64,000 nucleotides of DNA from Verrucomicrobiota bacterium JB022 (GCA_030673845.1 JAUTCQ010000013.1:164001-228000); one strand, 5' to 3'. Counted from the stretch's first letter, positions 15,857-25,871 are shown. Notes: generated by a model from the sequence alone, not told the origin. Program-made: numbers and translations.

Positions 15857-16672
15857 CTACGCCTTGCGGTAGATCGGCGTGGCGGAGGCGAAGACTTCGT
15901 CGACGTGGTCTTGCTGACCGAGGCGGTAGAAGTCGACCGGCGGCTTGACCGCATTCTTCGGGTTTTCGAAGTTCTTGGCGGCGGCCTGGCAAATCTTGTC
16001 CCAACTGCCCTTGGCATCGACGGCCACGATCGTCACGCGGCGGTTGTCGTTGGGGAAGACAAGCTCGGCGAGGAACGCGCGGTCCACCTTGGGCTGGCGA
16101 CGGAAGAACGTGCGGAGGTCTTCCGCCAGCGGGCCATGCTCGCCCTGATCGTCGAGCGCCTGCAGCTCGAAGCCTTCCGGGATCTCGTTGCGCAGGCTGC
16201 GGTTGAGCCACACGTCTTGCAGCAGTTGCTCGATTTCCTCCTTCTTGAAGATCTTGCCCGCCTGGTGGGAGGGGTTGAGGAAGAAGTCGACGCCGCGCGC
16301 CATGCGGAAGAGGTCGAAGCCGCGGATGGCGAGGAACTGAGCCTTGGGGCCGTGGGCCTGACGCAGGATGTTGGGCGAGGAGAACACGGAGAGGTAGCGC
16401 TGGCCCTTGTAGCCCACGGAGGGCAAGTGCAGCGTGGTCGTGTTCACGAGGCGGCCCTTGTCGTCGGTCTGCAGGTCTTCGTTGTCCTTGTTGACGAAGT
16501 AGAGCTGGCTGCCGAGCAGGGCGGTGAAAAAGGCGTTGGTGTCGGCCTTGCCCTTCATCGCCTTCCAGATCTGCTGTTCGAGATGGTTGGCGGGCTGGAA
16601 GGGTGCGCGGCTTTGCTGGAGGGCGGAGCCGGGGGCGGGCTTAGCGGGGAATGGGGTAGTCGATTCGGCCAT
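15857..16672 (-). CDS. sseB: SseB family protein
   Basis: This is a 271-residue soluble protein. Residues about 25-150 (NHLEQQIWKAMKGKADTNAF, LHLPSVGYKGQRYLSVFSS) match the SseB N-terminal domain. The C-terminal part from about 165 (RRQPKVDRAFLAELVFPN, VTIVAVDAKGSWDKICQAA) matches the SseB C-terminal domain. Escherichia coli SseB alters serine sensitivity when overproduced; the biochemical role is unknown. It lies 21 bases downstream of yebC and is probably transcribed with it. Confidence 0.85.
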   Translation of the reverse strand: MAESTTPFPAKPAPGSALQQSRAPFQPANHLEQQIWKAMKGKADTNAFFTALLGSQLYFVNKDNEDLQTDDKGRLVNTTTLHLPSVGYKGQRYLSVFSSPNILRQAHGPKAQFLAIRGFDLFRMARGVDFFLNPSHQAGKIFKKEEIEQLLQDVWLNRSLRNEIPEGFELQALDDQGEHGPLAEDLRTFFRRQPKVDRAFLAELVFPNDNRRVTIVAVDAKGSWDKICQAAAKNFENPKNAVKPPVDFYRLGQQDHVDEVFASATPIYRKA

Positions 16673-16693
16673 AGAAAAAGGGTTTGAAAAAGG

Positions 16694-17437
16694 TTACTCT
16701 TCGATGAGTTCGGGTGCGATTTCAGAGTTGTCGTAAACATTCTGGACGTCGTCGAGCATATCGAGCGCGTCGATCAGGCGCAGCACCTTGGCGGCGGTGT
16801 CCTTGTCCGTCACCGGCACGAGGTTGAGCGGGATGTAGACCAGCTCGGCGCTTTCGGCCTCGATCTTGGCCGCCTCCAGCGCACCGGAGACGTTCATGAA
16901 CTCCGTCACCGGGCAGCGCACTTCGAAGTGGTCCTCGTTGTCGATGATGTCTTCGGCCCCGGCTTCGAGCGCGACTTCCATCAGCTGCTCTTCGCTCGTC
17001 TTGTCGGCCGAGATGAGGAACTGGCCCATGCGGCTGAAGAAGGCCGCGGTGGAGCCCGGGCCACCGAGGCTGCCGCCGTGCTTGGTGAAGGTGGCGCGCA
17101 CTTCGCTGGCGGCGCGGTTCTTGTTGTCGGTGGTGGCTTCGACGATGATGCCGATACCGCCCGGGCCGAAGCCTTCGTAAAGGATTTCGAGGTATTCGAC
17201 GCCCGGGAGCTCGCCGGTGCCTTTTTTCACCGCGCGGTCGATATTGTCGGCCGGCATGTTGGAAGCCTTGGCCTTGTTGATGACCTGCCGCAGGCGCGGG
17301 TTGAAGTTAATATCCCCACCGCCGGCGCGGGCCGACATGGTGATTTCCTTGGCGATGGCGCTGAAGATCTTGCCGCGCTTCGCGTCAACCGCCGCCTTGT
17401 GGCGCTTGGTATTCGCCCATTTACTGTGTCCGGCCAT
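16694..17437 (-). CDS. yebC: YebC/PmpR family protein (TACO1-like)
   Basis: This 247-residue protein starts with the invariant family signature MAGHSKWANTKRHKAAVDAK and contains NMPADNIDRAVKKGTGE and YEGFGPGGIGIIVEATTDN. Family members were described as DNA-binding regulators; more recent work on YebC/TACO1 relatives points to relief of ribosome stalling. The sequence does not distinguish the two roles. It is the first gene of a probable two-gene unit with sseB. Confidence 0.95.
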   Translation of the reverse strand: MAGHSKWANTKRHKAAVDAKRGKIFSAIAKEITMSARAGGGDINFNPRLRQVINKAKASNMPADNIDRAVKKGTGELPGVEYLEILYEGFGPGGIGIIVEATTDNKNRAASEVRATFTKHGGSLGGPGSTAAFFSRMGQFLISADKTSEEQLMEVALEAGAEDIIDNEDHFEVRCPVTEFMNVSGALEAAKIEAESAELVYIPLNLVPVTDKDTAAKVLRLIDALDMLDDVQNVYDNSEIAPELIEE

Positions 17438-17600
17438 GTAGCTGTCTCTCGGGGGTTCGTCGGATAGAACGGAAAAATCCCAAACTGTGAGGTTTGCTCG
17501 CCTGAATCAATCGGAAAAGCGCGCCCCGTGCGGCCCGACGCCCACCCGCCCCGGGTAAGAAACCGCAGGGTCGGGTGGCGGGCGGCCAAGATCGCAAGCG

Positions 17601-20600
17601 TTACCGCGATTCGAGGCGCAGGTAGTAGAAGAGCGCCGTGGTGGCATCCACCGGCTGGGCCGAGCGATAACGACGCGTCTCGGTGCCGTCGTCGTGCAGC
17701 GTGGGGGGCTCGACCAGCACGGCATGGCCGGGCGTCCAGCTGCGGAGATCGTTACTACCTTGCACGGAGAAGGCCACGCCCTCGGCCAGCGGATCGTAGC
17801 GGAAGGTGAAGACGGCGTAGGTCGCAAGCCCAGCCCCGGCGTCGAGCGCCTCCAGGGTGATGAGCGGGCGGGCTTCGTAGGCCGTAGCCTCCTTCGGGTC
17901 GGTAGCGAGGAAGTGCTCTTCGAGGTTGGTCAGCCCATCGCCATCGGCATCGGCATCCGGGGCGGCGACCTGCGGGTAGCCCGGATCGGCGGCGGAGAAC
18001 CATGCGGCGGCCCAGGCGGCATAGGTCAGGTAATCGTCGGCGGCAGGGGAGCCGCTGTCGCTGATGCTTGCGCGCCAGTTCCAGCCCTGCGTATAGTCGC
18101 GCAGGCCCGGTTGGATCAAGACCAGCGAGGGGCCGTCGCCATCGGGCGAAGTCGGCCAGGGCGCACCGTCGTCGTATTCGAAATCGACGATGGTCGAGCC
18201 GTCTGCCGCGTTGAGCTGCAGCTGCTCGCCACCGTTGCTCAAGGCCGTATCGTTGATGAAGCGGCCCGCAATCGGGAAGCCCGGGCCGTAGCGCAGGGCA
18301 AATGCCTCGGGGTTCGAGACATACAGCGCGGTCGCACCTGGCGCGAGCACCGTCACGCCACCGTCGATCGCCTCGATGTCCGCGCCCCGGGGCATGGTGA
18401 TGCCTTCCAGCGAGATCACGACGCTGCCGATGTTGCGCACCTCGAAGTATTCAAAGAAGCCGTCGTCGTCGAAACCGGCGTCGACTTCCGCCTGCGAGGG
18501 GTTGGCGGGGTGGTAGTGCACCTCGGAGATCACGAGGTTGCCCGCTGCGGCCGGCTCGACCACGTCGCCCACCTGGAAGGTAGCCTCGTTGAGTGCGCTC
18601 CACTCGCCGTTGAGCAGCACGCGCGACTTGACCGTGGTTGTGGCGTCGAGCGTAACGGGCACACCATAGAGCTGCGCGGTGTCGTTGACCGTGCCGGAGA
18701 AGTACGCGCCGGTGCCGGAGCCCGGTTTGCGCGGGTCGCTACCGTCGAGCGTGTAATAGACTTCGCCCGCGCCACTGGCGTTGGGGTTGAGGATTGAGAG
18801 CGCGAAGCCCTCCGCCACCTGACCGCCGTGCTGGCTGAAGGCGGGCGCGTCGGTCTGCGGGTAAAGCGGGTTGGCCTGCAGGCTTTTCGGGTGGTCTTCG
18901 TGGTAAGTCGCGTTGCGCATCTGGGCCACAAAGCGCGTGATGCGGTTGGGCTCTGCGCCGAGCACTTTGGTGCGGATGCGCTCGCGCTCGTGCCACCACG
19001 AGGCAAAGTCGGTCGTGTCGCTCTGGCCGAAAGAACTCGGGTTCACGCCGCTGCTGGGCACGTTGGTGTAGCGCAGGTGCAGCTCGCCCGGGATCGGCGG
19101 ATTGTCGCCCCAGCGCGCGGATTCGGCCCGCACGGCCTCGTCGATGTCGTTGAAGCGGCGCTCGAAGGCGGCCCAGACACGCTCGGCCGAAAGCGGCCCG
19201 CCGTTAAAGAGCAGGCAGTGAGCGGTGTCGGCAAAGAGGAAGCGGTATTCCGCGTTTTCCAGCAGCTGGAGGTTGATCCCGTCGGGGCGGTCCCAACCCT
19301 CGAACTTGTTCGTCACGTCGTCGAAGCGCGGGTAATCCTCGTATTTGAAGACGTGCTCGGCGTCCCAGGAGTGGAAGCGCCATTTGCCCTCCCCGCTCTC
19401 GCGGTTATAGCTGGCGTACCAGTTGTGCTGCGGCCAGTCGTAATTGCCGCCCGCGAAGTTACCGAGGATGTGGACGATGAAGGCGGGGATGTCGAGCACC
19501 TCGGCCAACGCGTCGTAATTGGCCGGTACGCTCAGGTCTTGCTGCGAGAGCGCGACCATCGCGAGGTAGTTGACGCCCGCCGAGTAATTGCTGTTGGAGA
19601 TCGAGCGGGTCGGGTCGAGCCGCACGCCATCGACGAGGAACCCTTCGTTGCTCGGCCCGTGCTTCACGATGTCGTAGTCGTCGGAATCGCCGCCGAAATA
19701 CGCCTCCGCAAAGTGGTTATCGGGCCGCTCGTGCAGGGTATAGATGCCCCAGTAGAGCCCGTTGAGATAGAGGTGCACGTGCTGGCTGTGCACGGCGGGG
19801 GCCACACCGATCTCGTTCTCCAGGTCCGTCAGTACGGCGTCGCGCGCAAAGTCCGAAAACTGACGCTGTTCGAGGTTTTGCGACTGGTTCCAGACGTTGT
19901 TGAGGCGTGCGTCGAGCACCAGGCGGTCGTACTCGCCGATGGCGCCCTCGCCCAAGACGTCGCTCTCGAAATTGTCCCAGAAATTGAAGCGGAACGACAA
20001 CTTGTCGGTCTTCCAGCGCGTCGTGCTCGAGCCGCCGAAGACGCGGATCATGCCGCGCCCGAGCTGCCCGGCCAGCGCATTGGGGTCAAAGTCATTGCCA
20101 TCGGGGTTGAGCAGCTCGAACGAGGCCGGCTTGTCCACGCCTTCGCCCAAGATGTAGATGCCGCGCCCGGCGCTGCCAAAGAGGTCCGTCCAGCTCATGG
20201 CGACGGAGACGGTGGGGATCTTCTCCAGGTCGCTGGCCACCGCGCGGTCTTCAGGGTTCGGGTGACCCGTCACCCGCGGGTCCATCGCCCAGTCCGGGCC
20301 GCTGTGGCCCCAGTTGGCGTATGCCTGCTTGACCGAGGCATTCGACTGCTGGAGCACGTGGGCCGGGAAGAGGAAGGTCTGCGTGTCGATATTTGTCGGT
20401 GCCATCCCGTCTTTCACCGCACGAGCACGTACGATGGTAGTGGTCGATACCTCCAGAGTCGCGACCGGGGTCGCTTCCGCATTGGCCGGGTTGACCAGAT
20501 AGCCGTTGCCGTTGCCCGGTTCGCTGCCATCGAGCGTGTAGACGATGCTCGCGCCGGGCGTGGGGGACGTGACCGTAAGCGTGAATGCCGCGTCGTAAAA

Positions 20601-21170
20601 GCCCCGATGGTGGCTGAAGGCCGTGTCTTCTACAAACTCGTGCACGACTGCCGAAACGTTGACGAAACCGGGCGTGGGCGTGACGAGGTAGCCCGCTTCC
20701 CCGCTTTCGACCGACCCGGCCAGCCCGTAGGTAAAGCCGTTGAACTGCTCCGGGAAGTCGACGAACGCATGCTCCGTAATCCAGCCGCCAGAGCCGTCGG
20801 GTCGGCTGAGCACAAGGTCTTCCCCGCCGTCGGAAAGGCTGAAATTGGTGTGCAGCTGGACGCCCGCGATGCTCCAGTCTTTGCTCGAAGCGAAGACGAT
20901 CAGGTAACCGCCTGCCGGGATGCTGACCGACGGGAAGACCCACTTGCCGGGGTTGTCGGCCTTGTCGCTGATCGCCCAGCCGGCGAGGTTGACGCTGCTG
21001 GCGCCGGTATTGCGCAGCTCGATCCAGTCATTCGTGCTGCCGTCGGCGTCGTCGAGGATGTTACGGTTGGTGGCGTCGAATTCGGTGATGATGACTTTGG
21101 CGGTCGCCTGACCCGCCAGACAGGCGGCAAGCAGACACACCGGCAGACGCGAGAGCCGGGAGAGCAACAT
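17601..21170 (-). CDS. Large exported CotH kinase-like / lamin-tail domain protein
   Basis: This is a 1189-residue exported protein. Domains in order: signal peptide (1-24); lamin tail domain (about 25-140, VIITEFDATNRNI..WIELRNTG); a chitobiase-like sandwich (about 185-265, IVYTLDGSEPGNG); a CotH-like kinase region (about 310-660, with VHLYLNGLYWGIYTLHERPD and WRFHSWDAEHVFKYEDY); a second sandwich (about 785-870, VYYTLDGSDPRKPG); a second lamin tail domain (about 880-1010, VISEVHYHPANPSQ); and a calcium-loop segment DADADGDGLTNLEE near 1090. CotH proteins phosphorylate other surface or spore-coat proteins; here a role in envelope or matrix is inferred. No PEP-CTERM tail is present. Confidence 0.9.
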   Translation of the reverse strand: MLLSRLSRLPVCLLAACLAGQATAKVIITEFDATNRNILDDADGSTNDWIELRNTGASSVNLAGWAISDKADNPGKWVFPSVSIPAGGYLIVFASSKDWSIAGVQLHTNFSLSDGGEDLVLSRPDGSGGWITEHAFVDFPEQFNGFTYGLAGSVESGEAGYLVTPTPGFVNVSAVVHEFVEDTAFSHHRGFYDAAFTLTVTSPTPGASIVYTLDGSEPGNGNGYLVNPANAEATPVATLEVSTTTIVRARAVKDGMAPTNIDTQTFLFPAHVLQQSNASVKQAYANWGHSGPDWAMDPRVTGHPNPEDRAVASDLEKIPTVSVAMSWTDLFGSAGRGIYILGEGVDKPASFELLNPDGNDFDPNALAGQLGRGMIRVFGGSSTTRWKTDKLSFRFNFWDNFESDVLGEGAIGEYDRLVLDARLNNVWNQSQNLEQRQFSDFARDAVLTDLENEIGVAPAVHSQHVHLYLNGLYWGIYTLHERPDNHFAEAYFGGDSDDYDIVKHGPSNEGFLVDGVRLDPTRSISNSNYSAGVNYLAMVALSQQDLSVPANYDALAEVLDIPAFIVHILGNFAGGNYDWPQHNWYASYNRESGEGKWRFHSWDAEHVFKYEDYPRFDDVTNKFEGWDRPDGINLQLLENAEYRFLFADTAHCLLFNGGPLSAERVWAAFERRFNDIDEAVRAESARWGDNPPIPGELHLRYTNVPSSGVNPSSFGQSDTTDFASWWHERERIRTKVLGAEPNRITRFVAQMRNATYHEDHPKSLQANPLYPQTDAPAFSQHGGQVAEGFALSILNPNASGAGEVYYTLDGSDPRKPGSGTGAYFSGTVNDTAQLYGVPVTLDATTTVKSRVLLNGEWSALNEATFQVGDVVEPAAAGNLVISEVHYHPANPSQAEVDAGFDDDGFFEYFEVRNIGSVVISLEGITMPRGADIEAIDGGVTVLAPGATALYVSNPEAFALRYGPGFPIAGRFINDTALSNGGEQLQLNAADGSTIVDFEYDDGAPWPTSPDGDGPSLVLIQPGLRDYTQGWNWRASISDSGSPAADDYLTYAAWAAAWFSAADPGYPQVAAPDADADGDGLTNLEEHFLATDPKEATAYEARPLITLEALDAGAGLATYAVFTFRYDPLAEGVAFSVQGSNDLRSWTPGHAVLVEPPTLHDDGTETRRYRSAQPVDATTALFYYLRLESR

Positions 21171-21349
21171 AGGATAAAGGGGAGTAGGTGGGGGATGAGC
21201 CGACGCATAGGGGGTGCGCCGGGGTCTCTATTAGTTGGAGGTGTTTGCGGGTAACGTAAAGGTGAAATTGAGGTTACGACCGCATGACAGGCCGAAAGGC
21301 ACGATTTCAGGCCGCCGCCAGAGCACCCTCGCCACTTTTTGCAGAAACG

Positions 21350-21376
21350 TGTAACAATTCGCGCCGCTGTTTCGTC
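21350..21376 (+). promoter_or_regulatory. Candidate ECF-type autoregulated promoter
   Basis: TGTAACA (21350-21356) and CGTC (21373-21376), with 17 bases between AAC and CGTC, is the layout of many ECF sigma promoters. It lies directly upstream of the ECF gene, with the expected start only a few bases before the ATG. Confidence 0.4.
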
Positions 21377-21389
21377 TCCTCCACAGAAC

Positions 21390-21956
21390 ATGCCGAAGAC
21401 CCTCCAGTTCAAGGCGCTTTGCCACCTCTACGCGGACGACGTCTACCGCTTTGCCCGCCACCTGCTCGGCAGCGAGGCAGACGCGGAAGATGCCTCGCAA
21501 GAAGTGCTGCTGAAGCTCTGGCACGGGCTGGGCGACGTAAACCTGCTCAAAGCCCGCTCGTGGCTGATGCAGACGACGCGCAACCACTGCCTCGACCTGC
21601 TGCGCCGGCGACAGCGCCACGGCCTCGAGCCGCTGCCGGAGGACGACTTCGCCCACGACCACGCCCGCTCCAGCGAGCCCGACCCGCGCGAAAGTACCCA
21701 ATGGGCCGACCTCCGCGAGGATCTGGCCGCCGCCCTGCAGCTCCTCCCCGAGAAGCAGCGCAGCGTCTTTGTCCTCGTCGAGATCAACGGCCTGCGCTAC
21801 CGCGAAGTCGCAACCACGCTCGAATTGCCGCTCAACAGCGTCAAAGTCTACCTCAGCCGGGCCAAACAAACCCTGCAGGGCCACCTGCAACGCCACCACC
21901 CTTCCACCTCCAACGCCAAAGACCATGAAACGGCCTCTGAACAAGCTCACGCGTGA
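21390..21956 (+). CDS. ECF-type RNA polymerase sigma factor (RpoE-like)
   Basis: This is a 188-residue sigma-70 family protein of the ECF class. Region 2 is LCHLYADDVYRFARHLLG..ADAEDASQEVLLKLW and region 4 is LPEKQRSVFVLVEINGLRYR..LNSVKVYLSRAKQTL; regions 1 and 3 are lacking, as in all ECF factors. The start MPKTLQFKALCHL is preceded by an in-frame ATG at 21339, rejected because those residues lie upstream of region 2 and across the candidate promoter. Its 3' end overlaps the next gene by 32 bases. The likely regulator is the membrane protein encoded there. Confidence 0.92.
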   Translation: MPKTLQFKALCHLYADDVYRFARHLLGSEADAEDASQEVLLKLWHGLGDVNLLKARSWLMQTTRNHCLDLLRRRQRHGLEPLPEDDFAHDHARSSEPDPRESTQWADLREDLAAALQLLPEKQRSVFVLVEINGLRYREVATTLELPLNSVKVYLSRAKQTLQGHLQRHHPSTSNAKDHETASEQAHA

Positions 21957-22344
21957 GTTGCGCCGCGAAAAGTGCCCGCCGCAGGTGCTCGACCGGGTCT
22001 TCGCCGAAGTCGACCGTGCCCCCCGCCAGTCGGGTGCCTGGTGGTGGCTCGCCCCCGCGCTGACCCTCGGTGCGCTCGCCCTCGCCTTCGCTCTCTGGCC
22101 CGAGCCGACCGCCCCCCAAGCCCCGGCCATCGCCACCGTGCCCGACACCACTTCCACCCAGGCCCAGGCCGCCGAAGTCGAAGCCTCGCTGGTGCTCGTC
22201 GGCCACCTGCTGCGCGAAAACGGGCTCAAAGGCGGCCAGCAAGCCATCGACGGTGCGCTACCTCAGCTCCAGTCGAGCCTCCAGACTTTACAATCCATTC
22301 TCCAGACCGAAACCACCGAACAAACGCCGAACAATGAAACGTAA
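21925..22344 (+). CDS. Small membrane protein, probable anti-sigma factor
   Basis: This 139-residue protein has a basic N-terminal cytoplasmic part (MKRPLNKLTRELRREKCPPQ), a single membrane helix (about 38-60, WWWLAPALTLGALALAFALW) and a periplasmic tail rich in Gln/Thr/Ser that ends in repeated LQSSLQTLQSILQ. No zinc-binding HxxxCxxC motif is seen. Position decides the call: it overlaps the ECF gene by 32 bases and the following gene by 11, the arrangement of sigma/anti-sigma pairs. The family is not recognised, so this is inference from topology and context. Confidence 0.7.
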   Translation: MKRPLNKLTRELRREKCPPQVLDRVFAEVDRAPRQSGAWWWLAPALTLGALALAFALWPEPTAPQAPAIATVPDTTSTQAQAAEVEASLVLVGHLLRENGLKGGQQAIDGALPQLQSSLQTLQSILQTETTEQTPNNET

Positions 22345-22951
22345 TTACCTGCTGCTAGCCATCGTGCTCCTGACCGGGCTCTCCCTCTTCGGGCAAGCCC
22401 CCGCCAAGATCAAGAGCGACCCGGCCTACCTCGACATCGACGCCGTGATCGACGTCAACGCCGCTCAGCCCAAGGTCAACATCAACCTCCCCCGCTTCCT
22501 GCTGCTCAACGCCACGCAAGACCTCGCGGCTCAGAATGCGGATGTCGCCAGCATCGTCCAAGGCATCCAGCACCTCCGGCTGGTCGTCTTCGAGCCCAGC
22601 AACGCCAACCGCGACAAGGTCCTCGCCGGGGCCGACAAGATTCGCGCCACACTCAAGCAAAACTGGATGCCGCTCGTGAGCGTGCCGGATGATGGCGTCG
22701 GCATCTACGTGATGAGCGACGAAAGCGGCGACGAAATGGCCGGCCTCGCCGCCCTCATTGCCAACGGATCCGGCGAAGTCGTCTTCATCAACCTCGTGGG
22801 CAATGTGCCGATCGCCAAGGTCATCAACCTCGCCCAGCAGATGGACAATCCGGAGATCCAGAAGGCGCTCGCCAACATCCAGGGCCAGATCGGCGGCGGC
22901 ACCCCTCCGCCAGCCGCCGAGTCCGAAAAACCGGAGACCTCCAATAACTAA
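22334..22951 (+). CDS. Exported DUF4252 protein
   Basis: This is a 205-residue protein with a signal peptide (MKRNYLLLAIVLLTGLSLFG). The body fits DUF4252: INLPRFLLLNATQDLAAQN, LRLVVFEPSNANRDKV, GVGIYVMSDESGDEMAGLA and EVVFINLVGNVPIAKVINLA. Such proteins often follow an ECF sigma factor and a membrane anti-sigma protein and are thought to belong to the envelope sensing module. It overlaps the upstream gene by 11 bases, so the three genes form one translationally linked operon. Molecular role unknown. Confidence 0.85.
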   Translation: MKRNYLLLAIVLLTGLSLFGQAPAKIKSDPAYLDIDAVIDVNAAQPKVNINLPRFLLLNATQDLAAQNADVASIVQGIQHLRLVVFEPSNANRDKVLAGADKIRATLKQNWMPLVSVPDDGVGIYVMSDESGDEMAGLAALIANGSGEVVFINLVGNVPIAKVINLAQQMDNPEIQKALANIQGQIGGGTPPPAAESEKPETSNN

Positions 22952-23038
22952 CTGCACACACTTTTGATTGGGTATCACTAGTTCAGGGTTAGAAACTACA
23001 GTGTAACAGGAGCCGGCCGCTCTGACGAGAGTGGCCCG

Positions 23039-23067
23039 ACCAGACCGAGCTAGCGCGGTCTGGTTTT
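23039..23067 (+). terminator. Terminator of the ECF operon
   Basis: An ACCAGACCG / CGGTCTGGT perfect stem is followed by TTTT, 88 bases after the DUF4252 stop. Nothing else is seen in this 220-base gap. Confidence 0.75.
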
Positions 23068-23172
23068 CCGGCGTTCGGTGGCCGGAGATGGAGAAGATTG
23101 CGATAGGAGAATTGGCTTTTCGCGGTATCGGGATCCGTTTAGCTTCGTGGTAAACCTCAACCTGTTTACGCA

Positions 23173-23874
23173 ATGCAGCTCGACTCTTCCTGGCGTTACG
23201 ACGAATTCAAACAGATCGGCAAGGACTACGGCGACCCGGCAGAAGTGGCGGTCTACGACTCCAGCCACGCCGATTTTCGCGACATCGCGGCCGAAGCCCG
23301 TAAGGTGCTCGACCGCCTCGGCGTGGGCGCGAGCGACGTCCTGATCGACTTTGGCGCGGGCACGGGGATCTTCGCGCGGGAAGCCGCCAAGCGTTGCGCG
23401 CGCGTCTACGCCGTCGACGTCTCGGAAACGATGATCGCGCATGCCAGCGCGCAAGCTCAGGCCGAAGGGCTCGACAACCTGGTGTTCGCGCACCGAGGCT
23501 TTCTCACCTACGAGCACGAGAGCGCCCCCGCCGCCGCCATCACCAGCACCTTTGCCTTTCACCACCTGCCCGATTTCTGGAAGGGCATCGCCCTGCAGCG
23601 CATGTTTGCGATGCTCAAGCCCGGAGGCCGCCTCTACCTGCACGACGTGGTGCTGCCCTCCGAGCAGCCGCTGGAGACGATCGCCGCCTTCGTCGAAGCC
23701 CAGGCCGCCGCCGGAGGCGACTTCCTCCGCGACGACGCCGAAGGCCACTTCCGCGAAGAGTTCTCCACCTACGACTGGGTGATGGAGGGCCTGCTGACCC
23801 GCGCCGGCTTTACCATCCTCGAAGCCGACTACGACGGCGTCATGGCCACCTACCTCTGCGCGAAGGAGGAGTAA
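23173..23874 (+). CDS. Class I SAM-dependent methyltransferase
   Basis: This 233-residue protein has a Rossmann methyltransferase fold. Motif I is VLIDFGAGTGIFAREAA, the acidic ribose-binding residue is in VYAVDVSETMI, motif IV is ITSTFAFHHLPDFW, and the post motif is LKPGGRLYLHDVVLP. The substrate cannot be told; small-molecule methyltransferases of the Methyltransf_11/25 group look like this. It is a single gene, convergent with yidC. Confidence 0.88.
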   Translation: MQLDSSWRYDEFKQIGKDYGDPAEVAVYDSSHADFRDIAAEARKVLDRLGVGASDVLIDFGAGTGIFAREAAKRCARVYAVDVSETMIAHASAQAQAEGLDNLVFAHRGFLTYEHESAPAAAITSTFAFHHLPDFWKGIALQRMFAMLKPGGRLYLHDVVLPSEQPLETIAAFVEAQAAAGGDFLRDDAEGHFREEFSTYDWVMEGLLTRAGFTILEADYDGVMATYLCAKEE

Positions 23875-23883
23875 ATTCCGGCC

Positions 23884-23917
23884 ACAAAAAAGCCCGGGTC
23901 GCGTTGATCCGGGCTTG
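23884..23917 (-). terminator. Terminator of the rpmH-yidC operon
   Basis: On the minus strand AAGCCCGG and CCGGGCTT flank a short loop and run into TTTTTT, just after the yidC stop. Confidence 0.8.
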
Positions 23918-23930
23918 GTAGAAAAGACGG

Positions 23931-25871
23931 TTACTTCTTTTGCCAGGGCAGACGGGGCTGCTCGGGCTCCTTTTTCTTCTTCTTTTTGATCAGGGGCTCG
24001 GTCGAAGAAGACTTCTTGTGGCTTTCGACTTCGGCCACTTCGGCCTCGATGATCTCATCTTCGCGGTCCTTGTGGCGGTTGATGTACCAGCCCTGGAAGA
24101 TCGAGAAGGTGTTGGTCGTCGTCCAGTAGAGCACGAGGCCGCTGGAGAAGTGATAGGTGAAGAAGAAGAACACGAAGGGCATGTACTTCATCACCTTGTA
24201 GGCCGGGTTGTCGGCGGCGGCAGCCGGCTGCGGGGTGAACTTCATCAGCAGCACCATACTCACGAGCCAGAAGAACGGCAGGATGTTGATCGCGTCGCCC
24301 ACCAGCGGGACGACGGTGCCGAGCGGGATCGTAGCGTCGGGCATCGAGAGGTCCGAAATCCAGAGGAAGTCGGAGTAACGCAGCTCGCTGGCATTGCGCA
24401 GCAGGTTGAAGAACGCGATGAAGATCGGGAACTGGATCAGGATGGGCCAGCAGCCGGAGAGCGGGTTGATCTTGTGCTTCTTCCAGAGCTTGGCCATCTC
24501 CTGGTTGAGCGCCATCGGGTCGTCCGCGTACTTTTCGCGCAGCTCCTTGAGGGGGGCTTGCAGCTCTTGCATGCGCTTGCTGGAGCGCGCGGCCTTGGCC
24601 GTGAGCGGCAGCAGCACGAGGCGGATCGTGAGCGTGGCGGCGATGATCGCGAAGCCCCAGCTACCGAGGAAGCCTTGATAGAAGGCGAGCAGCTTGAGGA
24701 ACGCCTTCGCGATAAAGGAGATCAGGCCGACGGTGAGGCCGATGAACCAGCCGAGCTGCAGCACGGCGTCCTGGCCCGGGTCGAGCTCTTCGAGGTGGCT
24801 GTAGTCCTTCGGGCCGGCATAAAGCTCAACCTCCAGCGTGTGGCTGGCATTGGGCGCCAGATCCGGCAAAAGGAACTCCAGCGCGGCGGCTACCCCTACC
24901 GGGGCTTCTCCGCTGACAGGATCGACCATGAAGCGGCGCGGCACTGCGACCAGCGCCGTGGCGGGCTGGTCGGGCGTGGCGATCATCGCAAAAAACTGGT
25001 TCTTGACCGCGCCCCAAAGGATCGGGGCCTGCTCTTCGATCCGGTCGCGGGGCGCACCGCCGCCGAGCCCAAGGAAGCCGCCGCCCCCGCGGAACTTCGA
25101 AGAGGAGATGGCGTGGTAGTCCTTGTCGGTATCGTAATAGCTGGCGTTGAGGTTCTGGCCCGTCGGGTCGGCATCGCTGGGGGCGCTGGTGCCAATGTGC
25201 AGGAACTGACCGCTGAGCGGGCGAGGCGTGCTGCCGGTGTTGATGTATTCCACCGTGTGGTGCACGATGTAAGGCGCAGCGCCCGTCGTGCCGGCCACAA
25301 TCTCGTAGGTGCGGCGCAGCTTCAGCGAATCGTCGGCCTGGCCTTCCAGCACCACGCGCATCGGCGATTGCTCAACCACGTCGTAATAGCGCACGACGTC
25401 GGGCCCGAAGCGCTGGCCGCTCTCGTAGGTCAGCCCAAGGATCGGGTACTGGCCGCCTCGGTTGAGCACCACCGGGTCGGGGTTCTCGACCTTGGAGGGG
25501 TTTTGCGCCGGGTAATTCTTGAGCGTAATCGTGCCGATACCGCCCCCAAGGGTGCTGATCTCGGCGCGAATGACCTCGTTTTCCAACACCAGCGTTTGCT
25601 CTTCGACTTCGAAGGCCGGCTGCTCTTGCTCCGGCGTCGGGCGCGGGGGCAAGCCGGGGCCGGAGCCATCGGGCGAGCGCAGCTCATCGGGGCGCGTGCC
25701 GGGGGCAGCAGCCTCGGCGGTCGCACGCTCTTGCTCGTCGATCGCGGCCTGTTCGGCGCGCTGGCGGGCCTGCTCCTGGTCGTACGAAGCTTGCTGGGTG
25801 GTGTGCCAAAACATCAGGCCCAACCCCGCAAGCAGCAGGGCGATGCCTAGAAACAGGTTCTTCTTATCCAT
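23931..25871 (-). CDS. yidC: Membrane protein insertase YidC
   Basis: YidC inserts proteins into the inner membrane alone or with SecYEG. This 646-residue protein starts [20 protein letters not shown] (signal-anchor) and has a large periplasmic domain (about 80-400). The Oxa1/YidC core follows, with [57 protein letters not shown] and [20 protein letters not shown]. The C-terminus is strongly basic ([12 protein letters not shown]), as in ribosome-contacting forms. The frame extends 63 codons upstream through yidD; the ATG at 25871 is set by homology and overlaps yidD by 8 bases. Confidence 0.96.
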   Translation of the reverse strand: MDKKNLFLGIALLLAGLGLMFWHTTQQASYDQEQARQRAEQAAIDEQERATAEAAAPGTRPDELRSPDGSGPGLPPRPTPEQEQPAFEVEEQTLVLENEVIRAEISTLGGGIGTITLKNYPAQNPSKVENPDPVVLNRGGQYPILGLTYESGQRFGPDVVRYYDVVEQSPMRVVLEGQADDSLKLRRTYEIVAGTTGAAPYIVHHTVEYINTGSTPRPLSGQFLHIGTSAPSDADPTGQNLNASYYDTDKDYHAISSSKFRGGGGFLGLGGGAPRDRIEEQAPILWGAVKNQFFAMIATPDQPATALVAVPRRFMVDPVSGEAPVGVAAALEFLLPDLAPNASHTLEVELYAGPKDYSHLEELDPGQDAVLQLGWFIGLTVGLISFIAKAFLKLLAFYQGFLGSWGFAIIAATLTIRLVLLPLTAKAARSSKRMQELQAPLKELREKYADDPMALNQEMAKLWKKHKINPLSGCWPILIQFPIFIAFFNLLRNASELRYSDFLWISDLSMPDATIPLGTVVPLVGDAINILPFFWLVSMVLLMKFTPQPAAAADNPAYKVMKYMPFVFFFFTYHFSSGLVLYWTTTNTFSIFQGWYINRHKDREDEIIEAEVAEVESHKKSSSTEPLIKKKKKKEPEQPRLPWQKK

